In this document: positions 35,028 through 46,100 of the stretch, one piece after another | Layout: each line of letters opens with the position of its first letter | Numbering within the stretch: the first letter of the stretch is position 1 | NCBI GenBank assembly: GCA_030052745.1 | Contig: JANBVO010000029.1 | Location: 1-64,000, forward strand | Length of the DNA stretch: 64,000 bases | Direction: 5' to 3' | Origin: Pleurostoma richardsiae | Taxonomy: Eukaryota > Ascomycota > Sordariomycetes > Calosphaeriales > Pleurostomataceae | The notes under the pieces: model-generated | Told to the model about the DNA's origin: nothing | What the model saw: the letters and a program-made list of their open reading frames with translations, nothing else | Database searches by the model: none | Made by a program: the position numbers and the translations under genes

Positions 35028-35249
35028 CTACCAGTCTTCGTGCGGGTTGTTGTCGGGATGCTCTGGGCAGAGATCCACCTCCCACTCGACCACCGTTATC
35101 GGGCCTCCTTCCTCACCAGGGCGGTCCCAGTCGCAATGCTCACACTGGCTCGCGTCGGCGCAGATCGAGCATTCCCTTTCCGTTTTGCCCGACTCGTGAG
35201 GGCTTTGGCAGTTGAAGTATTTGTAAATTATGAGTTTACAAGTAGCCAT
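35028..35249 (-). CDS. Small cysteine-rich protein, function unknown
   Basis: A 73-residue frame starting MATCKLIIYKYFNCQSPHES at 35249. It has seven cysteines (positions 4, 14, 27, 30, 36, 39, 61), including two CxxC pairs (CSIC, CEHC), and ends LCPEHPDNNPHEDW. There is no signal peptide, so it is probably intracellular, and the Cys/His spacing suggests a small zinc-binding fold (inference). The pattern 'MxTxLIIxYxxC...C...CPxH' recalls small hypothetical proteins common in filamentous fungi. The frame could be extended by 12 codons to an earlier ATG, but the chosen start gives the typical N-terminus. It stands alone in gene-poor DNA between eIF2B gamma and the BrlA-like gene. Confidence 0.6.
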   Translation of the reverse strand: MATCKLIIYKYFNCQSPHESGKTERECSICADASQCEHCDWDRPGEEGGPITVVEWEVDLCPEHPDNNPHEDW

Positions 35250-35428
35250 CGTGGGCCCTGTGTTTCTCGCCGTTGCACAGCTCACTTGTAACTAAACAGC
35301 GTAACATCAAAGGGAGGGCCGCTTGAGGACGATAGTTAACGAGCCAGATGTGTCCCTTGAACTGGTCGGAGGTTCCAGAGCTGCAGCTTTACAATAGAGA
35401 GATCCTCGGTAAGCAAAGCCGTGTCTCG

Positions 35429-35445
35429 ATATATATATATATATA
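35429..35445. repeat. TA dinucleotide microsatellite
   Basis: About eight uninterrupted AT units. It lies about 180 bp beyond the start codon of the small cysteine-rich gene, so it may be part of that gene's promoter. Confidence 0.8.
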
Positions 35446-37864
35446 CAGGCCTTTAACATCTTCGATACTCGATGCTCCGCGGAGTGCCGTCCCCTCCTCG
35501 TCTTCCACTTCGCCGAGCGCCAGCCATCTTCTGCAAGGACGCGACGTCTTAGTAAAAGAGTCACGTATAGAGAAATCTATGCACTGTCCAGTTCTGCTGC
35601 AGGTCTAGCACCAACGGTCAGCTAGATCCCGCACAGATCATGGTAAGCCGGGGTTTCTCGAGGAGAAAAGAGGGCTTTAGCAAGGCAAGTGAATGTGAGA
35701 AGTGATCATTGCGGATATTGTCAAGCGTATAGGAGGCTTCGATCTGCCTTAGCCTCTTAGGCTGGTTGGCACGAGTCAGGCGCCGTTACAGAAATCAGGT
35801 CCAGTAGCATTGGATGGCCATATCCGCTTGAATGTGGCACCCCGGAAGCCGCTCCGAGCGCGCGATAATGCGTCGCCGCACTCACGAAGCTCGAGAGCCG
35901 AGGGTAATTCCAAGATTCGTATCTCTCAAGTCTCTGGTCAAAGTGAAGAGAGACAGCCGTCTCCCGAACGTAGCCATCCAGCGAATAAGAAGGATCGCGC
36001 GAACAAAGGGAATGCGGCTCGCTAAGATGCTTCCGCTATCGAGATCTTTCAGATGAACAACTTGCTGCATCCAAGCCGACGTATCCTAGCAGGTCCGGCA
36101 GCGGGGTTCAGCTTTTGTGGCAAACCACCGAACGGCCTTCACAAAAGGAGAGCAGAACCTACGCATGCTCCTACTGAGTAGACGCGTAACCGAGAACATG
36201 TACTATGCCGAGTGATAAGTGACGTGCCCTGATAGGCGCGCCTTAGCCAGCAAGCCTCGCCGTCACTCGGCTGTCTGTCCTGTCAGCAAGGAGCGATCGT
36301 CAGAACCATGAACTGATTTTCTCAGCAGTTATCCTGGACACTGGGTCGAGCCAGTTGGAAAAGGGAACTCATGCGGATCAAGGCAGGTCTTGAAATAGCA
36401 TTTCTTTGCCTCGCCGTGGCAGTTGACACCGTTTGACTTGGGATCAGGAACACGCTGAGGCTTCTGGTTAGTGACCCTTTGCTATAGTTGTGCAACCATG
36501 TGGCCGCATCGCGAGAGGGTGGTAAGCAGCTGGCAGTAGCCCGGAGCTTCTTCAATGCCCGTGGCATAATGACGCCAGAGAGCATATTGACTGCTTTAGC
36601 TATGCGCTCTGTGCACCAGACTGGGACGCGCCTGGATCCGGCCCACAGGGTATTCCAGGCGTCTATCCAAGCAACGTCCTTCCTGTGGTCCGGTGGACTT
36701 GGACTGTCAGCCATCGTACCATAGCCAAGCCCGGGGAAGGGGGTTAGCGAGCCGACCAGATCTGAGTGATACATCATGTTTGCCCTTGATGCACCATCCA
36801 TCGGTATGTGGTGTGAAATACGAGCTGTTGCTGCGCCATTCAAGTATCATTAGAGCACGGGGGCCCAGATCAGGAGGCTTGAAGCCAGGGACGAAGATCG
36901 CAAAACAAGGAATCCCCGCCACAACTGGGAGAACGGGGGTACCTTCCTGGTCCTGGGAACGCAAGCCGAGCTTCTAGAAGCGCGCAGAAAATACTGACGG
37001 CGGTAACCGCAGGGAAAGTTAACGAGGGTGGGTGAGAGATACAGCGTTACACGGAGGTCTCTGTTCTTAGCTGGTGAAGAATATGATACTGTGTGTAGAA
37101 ATATCGTCTTCCCGCGGCCACCTCCCAGAGGAGATGATGCGGCTAGGTGATGCGCCTCTTAAGCGGTCACGCAGGGTAAGCCCGAGATGTTGCGACCGTT
37201 GCGGCGTGGTGCTGGGAAGCTAAAACCGCAGCCCTGGACAGAACAGGATGACAGCTCAGCAGCAGCATCATCACCGGCACCGGGGCCGACGTACGCCATC
37301 TGAAGAGACGCTGGGAGCCAATAGGGGGTTGAAGTCTGCCTCGGGGCCGAACCTGGAATGTGGCTGGCGCTTATGAGGTTGCAGCGTATTGTCGGCCGTT
37401 AGAAAGAGGTTTTTACTTTCTGTCGATGTAGCCCGCTTATTCGGAGACTATTCGGCTCGAAGGCACTGACAAATCGGGGCTGAGTCCTGATTGTTGGGCG
37501 GACAAGGCGCCTCTTGATGGGGCATTGAGCGAGTTCCAACGAGTAGAAGCAATCTGAGGTAGACGGCTGTCAGTGTATGTAGGCACGGCGGGAAAGCGAA
37601 GGCCATAACCACTGCCTGCATCTTGGGGTACACAGCGTGGTCCGAAACGTACGGCCACGCGAGACGATGAGGCGGCATGCTAGACGTCACACAGCGTCCG
37701 GGCTCGTATCATGAGGCCATATGGCGGTGGGAGATGCGTCTGCATCGCAGCCGGTGAGGCCATAAAGAGTGATTTTCACTATCACCGCCTACTCCAGTGG
37801 CCGCCAACGTCTCGATACATGCCTGTTACACCCTCCGCAGCAGGAAGGATGAGCCAGCTGGATA

Positions 37865-37904
37865 GCTGCTCTATGCTGCTCGATGCTGCTCGATGCTGCT
37901 ATTC
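37865..37904. repeat. Tandem repeat, 10-bp unit, about four copies
   Basis: Units are GCTGCTCTAT, GCTGCTCGAT, GCTGCTCGAT and a diverged GCTGCTATTC. Recent slippage is likely because two units are identical. Confidence 0.8.
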
Positions 37905-38375
37905 ATGGACTCGGTGTGCCCAGCCAGAGATGGCTGCAGGTTGTCGAACGCATTGCGAAGAATTACCCGAAGAGGAACAGGAGTCAGGACAACCGCCAGG
38001 GCGGCCGCAAAGAGATTGCTTCTACACAAGCGCCACTGGAGTGCAGACCGGAGCGTGACTATAGGGACTCCAAAGCCATGGCCTGGCCGGATTCTGTGGG
38101 TGATGATGACATCTTCAGGCGAGCCCGCCTCCCTCGCCCTCTCCGTGTCTCAGCATTCTTCAGACTCTCAGCTGTGCGGGCTCGCCGTGTCCCCATCACG
38201 GGTGCATGTGGGCACGAGGTGGGATGATATGATTAGGATGATTGAGATGGACAATAGCTTAACGCCTTGCGCGCGGATAGATCGAGGGTGGGACAGGCTA
38301 CTCGGCATCTATCGTGCCTTAAGACTGTAGCTTGCAGCTTAAGCCCGAGCATCTCGGGGTCGAGGGAGATCGGTG

Positions 38376-38487
38376 CCAGGATGGCCAGGGCATGGCCAGG
38401 GCAAGGCCAGGGCCGAGTCAACCGGCCAGACAGGCAGACCGGGGCGGGCAGGGCGGAGCAGGGCAGGGCAGAGCAGAGGAGGGCAGG
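38376..38487. repeat. Degenerate G-rich minisatellite
   Basis: Imperfect repeats of GGCCAGGGCA followed by GGGCAGGGCA-like units. The plus strand is purine- and G-rich with many GGG triplets, so non-B DNA such as a quadruplex is conceivable (inference). Confidence 0.7.
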
Positions 38488-39101
38488 GATCGTAGAGTAA
38501 TTGACTGATTGGAAACAGGGGGGAAGAGACGGTGGACAGGGGCAGGAGAAAGGCTGCATCCACTCCGGCTCGATACGGGCAAGCGCGTAGGATCCCTGAG
38601 ACGATCGCTCCTTCCTCGGGCCAATCAGTGCCACAATCGCTCCTCCCCGCGGGAAATTTGTTTGCTACCCTTCGGACCTCGTCCTTGCAGCAGGAACGAC
38701 CGACAAGGACAGCCCGGGATGGCAAGTGGGAAGCCGCGATGGGACGATGGACGATGGACAATGGCCACCATCTGTTCCTTCCCCGCATGAAACCCGGTCG
38801 ACTCGTTCCTTCCTGGCCCTGACCCTGGCCCTCGCCGGTCGTTCTTGCCCGGCTGTTGATGCGTCTCGATAAGAGATGGAAAGGAAGGCGCCAAGGTGCG
38901 TGCGACCTTACCTTAGGAGGCATTCCATACGGAGCACCTTCGCTTTATCTCGATCGACCATCGCCCTTTCCTTGCCTCAGGTCCGCCAGACCAAGGCCCG
39001 CCGATCGGGGACGACGGTGCTCCGGAGCGCCAGGCGGCCGGTCCACAAAAAAGCACAATGGCATTGTTCTGCTCGAGTCGGGCACAGACGTTGATGCGAG
39101 C

Positions 39102-39134
39102 TGCAGTGCAGTGCAGTGCAATGCAGTGCAGTGC
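39102..39134. repeat. GCAGT pentamer tandem repeat
   Basis: About six to seven units of TGCAG/GCAGT with one GCAAT variant. No coding context. Confidence 0.8.
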
Positions 39135-41440
39135 GGCACACATGAGACCGCCGTTCCTGATGAAGGCGTCGAGTTCACCTAACCGATGCGTCATCGGACC
39201 GAGCGATGTTGGTTGGCTTGACTACTGTGCGCCATATGCCCACAGCCAGCTCGACATTGCCGCCGTTTCAGGGCCAGGACGGCTGTTTGGGCTCCCGACT
39301 CCCGTGGCCGAGACCTTCGAGATTGCACCGGCGGATCTTGTTGCTCCGGCGCACACAACGTCTTACTTACTGAGGCGCTCGCCGCCAACGGCTCCCTCCG
39401 TCGTCAAGCCCGTGTTATCTGTCGTGATGAGGCAAGAGGCGCAACTGTTGCAGACGAGATGCCTGCGTCTGTGCAGCTGCACACTCGCGCATTATCACCG
39501 GCATGGCAGGGTACAATGCCCGCTTTTCCTGCGTTCTCCTGCCTTATCTCACTGACGGCGCTGGTCACCTGGGTAGGTCGGCATCTGCACATGCGTGCCA
39601 CAACCCCCTTCGTACGTAACGGCCATGCTTGCCCATCCCCCAGAGGTGCGTCTCTGGTTTGCGAGTCCGGAAGTGTAGAAGTGCAGATCCTCTTGTCTCG
39701 TTTCGTCTCCTACCTTAGGTTGGCAATCTGGCCTTGCTTTGAGTTTACGCTTGATATCGCCCTAAGGCAGGTTATCCTGGCCATCGATCGACCTGCTTAC
39801 CGTAGCTCGCGGACCTTACCTTAGCTCACTTACCTAACCTGCTTCCCAAGTTCCCAACGAGGGATCTTCCCTGATGGCCCAGGCCCCCCTCCGTCCCCGA
39901 TGGCCTCCGAAGTCCAGGCCGCTTCCCAATCCCGGCTCTTCCTGTCTTGCTTCTGCTTAGGCTTACGTTACCGTGCTGACTTAGCACGCATGATGCGACG
40001 AGTGCCAGCGTGCGGGACAGCACAGCATCATCGCATCTGCCGGCCGCGGGCTCTAGCGGCCTCGCTAATCGGGTTCGGAATGGGGATCTACCTTGTTAAC
40101 CCTCGATGGTTATCCTCTGCAGCTGCAGGGCCAAGATGGCCTCGCAGCGTTTGATGACCGCCCACTCTGCTCTCCCCCAACCCTTCCTACCCAGTCTACC
40201 CGGTCTACCTGCTCCAGCGCAGGCGGGGGGGAGCGCCAGCGAGTCCAGGCCCGCGCAGGATCACCGTCAAAGGCCGCCGTGCAGTACCAGGTCGCCTTGT
40301 CGCCCTGTTGACCCGATTCGGCATCGCGGGCCTGCCAGCGACTGGCAGCTGCAAGATGCACATCTCGGTTGCCCCGGATTGGCCGGATCGACGAGACGTC
40401 TGTGAGCAGAGCAGCCAACACCCATCCTCCATCTTCGGCGATGCCTAGCTCGCATCGCAGCCCAGTGGGAGTGGCACGCACCGGACAGGACGAGGGTATG
40501 TTGACATGCGAGACGATGAGTGAAAGAGGGTTTGTGACAGGGCAACCATTTGTTATTTACGGATCCTGGCCTGCATTTCCGCATGCGAAGCAACTTGGCT
40601 GTCTGTCCCCTTTGTCGTCCACACCTCCATCGTCAAGTGCGGAGAGACTCAAGCCCATGGCGCCGTGACCGCGCTTGCTTTTGCGACGCCTCTCCGCCGC
40701 CACCAGCTCCGTCACCGAATAGCCATCCATTGTCTCGTCTGATATGTACGTTTTTCTTCACATGAAGCCCCCGTGCGCAAAATGCAGCTTTGCTCCTTCG
40801 GCCCTCAGTTATTGGGCCTCGGCGGCGCCTTTCTGCTACTCAGGCTCCTGCAGCAGTCTGTTCTCACCAAGGACCCGCTTTCATAGCTGCCTTAGCTGCA
40901 TCTCTGGTTTCCAAGGGCTGCGCACCATCCAGGACATAGAGTGCAGGAGGCAGGAGGGGACCAAAAGCCACCATTGGCGATGACCTAATGAATGGCACGG
41001 TGCCGTCGATGATGAGAGAGTCGCCCCCGGCGGTGCTGTTTCAAAAGGAAGACTTTGATGGTCTGTCTGAGAGAAGGGTTAGTTAGCACAGGTGATAATC
41101 CTCATTCCTCAGCGCATCGCTGTCATTCCAACACGCTCAGGGCGAGATCTCATAGTGGTCGATTAGACACCCTATGGTGACTCGGCCGATCTCACGGTGG
41201 CGTCCTGCAATGCCGAGCGGTTCATGCAGGTCGTTACTCGTTCTGGTCGAGGCTTCGACCCTCGCGACAAGGTCGGCCTAACTGGGGCCGCCCTCGACTA
41301 CGGACGAACTGCACACCCCCCCTTGTCTGTGCGCTCTGTCTCTATTATCTACACCCTCTTTTGGTCTATTGACAGACTACCCCGCTCTACACTCGTCCTC
41401 AGGTCAGTCGGGTAGTAGTAGGAGTCGGAGTCTAATCACG

Positions 41441-41458
41441 ATGGGCCTTCCTCCCTAA
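41441..41458 (+). promoter_or_regulatory. Short upstream open reading frame (5 codons)
   Basis: ATG GGC CTT CCT CCC TAA, encoding MGLPP, lies about 430 bases before the BrlA-like start. It matters only if the transcript starts upstream of 41441, which the sequence cannot show. Confidence 0.35.
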
Positions 41459-41665
41459 AACACACTCTCCTGCACGAAATAGTCAAGTGGGGAAGTCTCT
41501 CACCAACGCTGTGGGTTGCCCCTGGGCCAACGTCTAGAGTGTTGCTTTGCAGTACACTCGTATCCACGCCGGCGTTTTCTGGGTGGCCCCGTACCGTCTG
41601 TACGTCTCCCTTCGTCGTTGCTCATCTCATTCCAGCCAGCGGCTCTATTTGCTCCACACCATTAT

Positions 41666-41818
41666 ATGGTCGAGACTATGCCCCAGTCAGTGAGCGCCAA
41701 TCTCTGTCTTAGGGAGGACGAGGAACGCTTCATCTCCTGTATATCTACAGGACTCCCCTCTTCCAACAATCCTCATACAGCTCAACCCAATTCAGCACAT
41801 TCTTCACATTATCCCTGA
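41666..41818 (+). promoter_or_regulatory. Upstream open reading frame (50 codons) in the BrlA-like leader
   Basis: A complete frame of 50 codons starting MVETMPQSVSANLCLRED, with A at -3 and G at +4 of its ATG, ends 71 bases before the main start codon. There is no ATG between its stop and the main ATG. Family knowledge: the Aspergillus nidulans brlA-beta transcript carries a short upstream frame that represses BrlA translation until development begins. A similar role here is inference. Confidence 0.5.
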
Positions 41819-41889
41819 GCTTCACACAGCATCCTGATACCGCGTCACACGGGATCACAAGAGTCTCCCTGTTCAAGGCATCAAGGATC

Positions 41890-43127
41890 ATGGACGTCAA
41901 GGTTGAGCATGCCAACGGCTTCCACGTCGGAGGTCACGCTGGTCCTTGTGGCGATATCTCTCTGAGCGCCTCAATGGACATGGGCATGGATTTCGACGAT
42001 GGCTTCGCTCTAAGCAGCCATCCCATGACCTACCAGTCGAGCCGCGGCAGCTTCTCAACCGCATCCTCGTTCTGCGGACCTTTCACTCCCACATCTGGTC
42101 GCTTCACTCCCGTATCCGGCCGCTCTACGCCGCAACAGCGCCCGCCTTCCATGGATCTAGACTGTTCCTTCGGCAGCACCGTGGACTTCGAGCTCACTCC
42201 TCCTTCGACCGCCACCTCCTCTTACTTCCCCATGCACATGAAGGGCAACCCGGTCCCTGATATGTTTCCTCGCGGGCTTCCCGCCACACCGACCCGGTAC
42301 AGCAACATGCTGGACGTCGGCATGCTTCACCAAGACTCGATGGATGGCTTCACTCAGTCCCAGTCCATGGACATGTACTCCTTCTCAGAAGGCCTCTCAC
42401 CCTCGCCTTTCATGATACCGACACCTCCTCAGTCATTTCATGGAGCGCCTGGCTGCGACATGTCCGCAATATGGTCATATCAGCCCGATAGCCCGATCAC
42501 CTTCCTCGATAAGCAATCGACGCCGACCGTCCCCACTGTCAAGTCGATGGGGAGCATAAAGATCGACGACCTAGAAGAGTCATCGCGCCTGTCGGGAACT
42601 GCCAGGAGACTCTTTGTTTCGAACGCACAGCAGAGGACGAGTGCATTGCGGCGAGCAACGACTACTCCTAGCATTCGCAGAAGCCGACTGGAGAAGGGAG
42701 AAGAGGGCTTCGAGACGGTGGACAAGAGCGGCTTCCTCGTCAAGACCATTGCAAAGGGAAAGCACGTGTGTGACTTCCCCGAGTGCAGGGGCCAGAACAA
42801 GTCGTTCAACCGGATGGAGCATCTCAAGCGACACATCAAGACGTTCGTGATCCTTCCATCTCTTGCATTTCTCATCCATGACACTAACACTTCCCCAACA
42901 GTAAGCACCAGATGAGCGTCAAGGAGTACTTCAAGTGCGATTACTGCAACAAGAGCTTCAGCCGCACTGACAACCGCAGATCGCACATGGAGCTGCACAC
43001 CAAGAAGAGCAGCAGGACAGACTACGTTCCCGAGGCTCGGGAGGCTCTGGAGAAGGAACGTGCCGGCATCAAGAAGCGCCGTCCTCGCAAGCCCAAGACT
43101 GAGTCGGAGGCGAAGTCCTCGGAGTGA
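41890..43127 (+). CDS. BrlA-like C2H2 zinc-finger transcription factor
   Basis: Two exons, 41890-42842 and 42902-43127, with a 59-nt intron (GTTCGT donor, CACTAACAC branch, CAG acceptor); 392 residues. The intron sits inside the first finger and the junction restores HLKRHIKT|KHQMSVKEYF. Finger 1 (HVCDFPEC...FNRMEHLKRH, from about residue 292) and finger 2 (FKCDYCNKSFSRTDNRRSHM, from about 328) are followed by a basic VPEAREALEKERAGIKKRRP tail. This layout, including EHLKRH, FxRxDN and the ER...KKRR end, matches my memory of BrlA. The first 290 residues are Ser/Thr/Pro-rich with SGRFTPVSGRSTP-type repeats and probably activate transcription. Family knowledge: BrlA starts asexual sporulation in Aspergillus; the role of BrlA-like proteins in Sordariomycetes is less clear. 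Alternative: another two-finger developmental regulator. Confidence 0.8.
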
Positions 43128-46100
43128 TTTGCACCACTGGACGTGGCTCTCTTAACTCCTCATCATCACACATTCAACATTCTCGCCTCTCGTTCACGAC
43201 ACTTCCATAATCACTTGCCCAGCCTTGTGGGCGAAAAGATGAAAACGAATAGGCGATACCCTCGGAATAAGGGGCCTGCTGCAGGAGCTGAGGCAACTTT
43301 TCACGGTCTGATGTATACATACGAGTTTACGGTCGGATGGCACTCATGTTTGTTTTTTCTCATGTTGCATCAGCATATCATCCTGATTTCCGCGCAAGAG
43401 ACGGGACGTCCCCAGTGGATTTTCTTGCGGAGGAAAATGCTACGTTCAAGCGTGGCCAGAGGCCTGGGGCGGCCACAGGGGGGGAGCAATCTGGGGCTTT
43501 CACATCGGCTACCCATGTTAATCATGTACAATATCGCATGTTAGATAGGAACAACCAAGGAAAGGAAGGACAACGGTTTACAACACACGGCGCCCACCTC
43601 TTGCAAAGTTCGCCTCTCAGTGCTCTCAGTGCTCTCTCAACCGCCATCCAAAGGCGCCATCTCAATCCCAAGTCATGAAATTCCTCGACCGCGCCCATCG
43701 CCCCGCAGGATGTCTCACGCGGACCCGTATGACCCCGAGACACACAACCGGACCGGCTCTGTCTCTTCTCGCGTCTCATTTGCTGCGGTGCGGCGTCTCC
43801 TCGACGCCGCCCGCCACCCACCCCGGGGCCTATGCACGACCGTCCGGCATTCTCACCATAACGAGACAAGGCCAAAATTCCCCGAACAGACAGGGGACAC
43901 TCCTGCTGTCCCGGCTTTTCTCCCTCTCTCTCTCGCTCTTTTTCCCAGGCACACACCCACCCACCGTAAACCCAACTCAGTTCCTGCATTAGCGCCGCAG
44001 CACGATGACGGCAAGATTTTCCCAGGGAAAGGTTACTACACACACGTCCTCCCCCGCAGGATGGCGTCGCAGCTGCTGCAACTGCGGTAGGTACGTATGC
44101 TTTTTGTTCCCGCAGTCGTGCTGGTAAGAGAGGAAGGAAAAAAGAGGGGCTGAGACCCCCATAGGCAAGCCGCTGGCGTGAGACAGGAACCGAAAGGGTG
44201 ACGATCGTACCACACTGCTGCTCGATTTGGCAATCCGCTCGACTGAGGCTATACCAGATCTCGCCAGCCAGGCACCTTTCCAGGTCGACCGTTGGCAGCG
44301 TGCCATCGCGCATGACGCACGGCGAGGGTCCAGATCCCCTCACTACCACGTCAATATATGTAAGGCACGAGCCTGTGTTCCCATACAGTGTCTACGTTCC
44401 ATTGCAGTAGCAGCAAAAGTGAGGTAGCAGAGCGATGATGCGGAATAGCCCATCCGTCTCACCCCGTAGGCGCCGTTCGAAAGACGAGGAGGAGGAGGAG
44501 TAGCATCATAGAGCGGGCTAAAATAGCGTAGATCTGGTCTCCGTTCCGTCCGGCCGCGCTTATCTGCACTACCAGCCGGACCTTGCGAGGGCTCAGCCGG
44601 GCTAAGGCCAGCCCGGCATCAGCCTCTGTCGTCAAGCTGCGCAAGCCCGGGCGACGGCCGCTGCAACCAGGATGGCCCGGCGAGACACCTGCCTACATGG
44701 GGAGCGCCTTGTGGGCTGTGCCCAGTCCGTGCCGTCGACGCACCGTCCTGAAAAGCACCCGACCGTGCGTTCCTAGGACTCCTCATTGCCTATTCAGGTG
44801 GGCAAAGGAAAAGTCGGCACAGCTCTCTCCAGACCTCGTCCCACCCCCCTCGAGCGCCGTCCCGAGTAGCCCGCCCCCCCGGGACCAGAGGAGGAACGGC
44901 ACGAAGCTTTTTGGGACGGCCCATCAAAGCGACAGGCGGGCCCTCCCCTGCCCCCTCCGGTGATGTGCGGCGATCGGACGATCTCAGCGCTCAACGGGCG
45001 GCACGACTCCTGCTACTATGCCACAACTCGAATAAGCGTGAATGCTTATCCATACTAGGAAATTTTGGGTAGTGTGGAGTAATCCTGGGTGCTGTGCAGA
45101 TCTTTGTGTGGGCTAAACATACGACGACCGTAGCTAAAAAGGCGGCGGACAAGACACTTGGTATGCAGCTCATTTTTTCTTTTTTTCTTGTCTGCGTACA
45201 ACTTTCGTCAACCTGGAGCTGGGCCAGGTGCTGGCCGCGTAGGCGGGGGGATGAGGGAGGGCCAGAGCGCAAGAAAGCAGCGTTATGCTCCTTCTGGTGA
45301 AGAATGAGCATTGTGCAGGAGTTCGTCCGGTGTGCAGCTGCAGGTGCGACTAATAGCGCTGCCCAAGAAAGTGAGAGATGACGAGAGAGTGAGCAATAGG
45401 GGAGCAAGAGCCCGCAACTGCGCTGGTCGGGCCCATCTGGTCCCCGTACAGAGAGCGATTTTCCTGTTCCTGACGGTCCTAGGGCCGTCCGGGAAATATG
45501 ATGTCTCGCCCACACGCGCATCCGACCGAGCCGTTTGAGTGACGGGTCGATGAGTGAAGATACTGAAAATGGGTGAGTGAGTTGACCTTGACTGTGATGA
45601 GTCGATGACACCTGCTCGACATCAGTGCTGTCGGTGATTGGGTGAGACCATGATCTGGCCGATCGCCGAGTGCCACCCGGGGGCGGGAGTGATCGTCGTC
45701 TCCCGGACGGTATATCTCAGGCGGAGCCCCCATCATTCGGGAAGATGGCACTGCTGGTAATGCCACAACGGCGCCGATTTGGTGATTTGCCTGAGCCTCG
45801 ATGGGACAGTGCCGGATGCTCGAGCGCATCTCAGCTCCCATGAGACGCAGTGCTGGAATGCTACATTGCGTGGCCCCAGTCACAACTCAGAAGAGGTTTG
45901 CTGATCTATTTCCCTCACTCTCTCGTATTCAGCGGTGCACAGTGTTGGCAACTCCTCGGCGAAGCTAGGGGAACCGCCGAGCATGTCGATATGAATTATG
46001 GGCAGATACTGACTCCGCAAAAGAGACAGGTCACCATGGATGACGGTTTCCGACACCCCCGACGAAGCTGGCGAGGAGGTCGAAGCGATGGATCCCCCAT

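Larger units (their letters stand above)
35250..41440. other. Long gene-free upstream region of the BrlA-like gene
   Basis: More than 6 kb with no supported gene. It contains a TA microsatellite (35429-35445), a 10-bp tandem repeat (37865-37904), a GGCCAGGGCA/GGGCAGGGCA-type minisatellite (38376-38487) and a GCAGT pentamer repeat (39102-39134). Several CTTACCTTAGG-like motifs lie between 38904 and 39840. Open frames here follow GC content and occur on both strands at once. The most economical reading is an extended promoter/regulatory region. Confidence 0.5.

Noticed and set aside
43522-44349. Long minus-strand open frame (275 codons)
   Set aside because: Composition is Arg/Gly/Cys-rich and erratic, it overlaps open frames on the other strand, and it contains no domain or conserved-looking motif. 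GC content explains its length.
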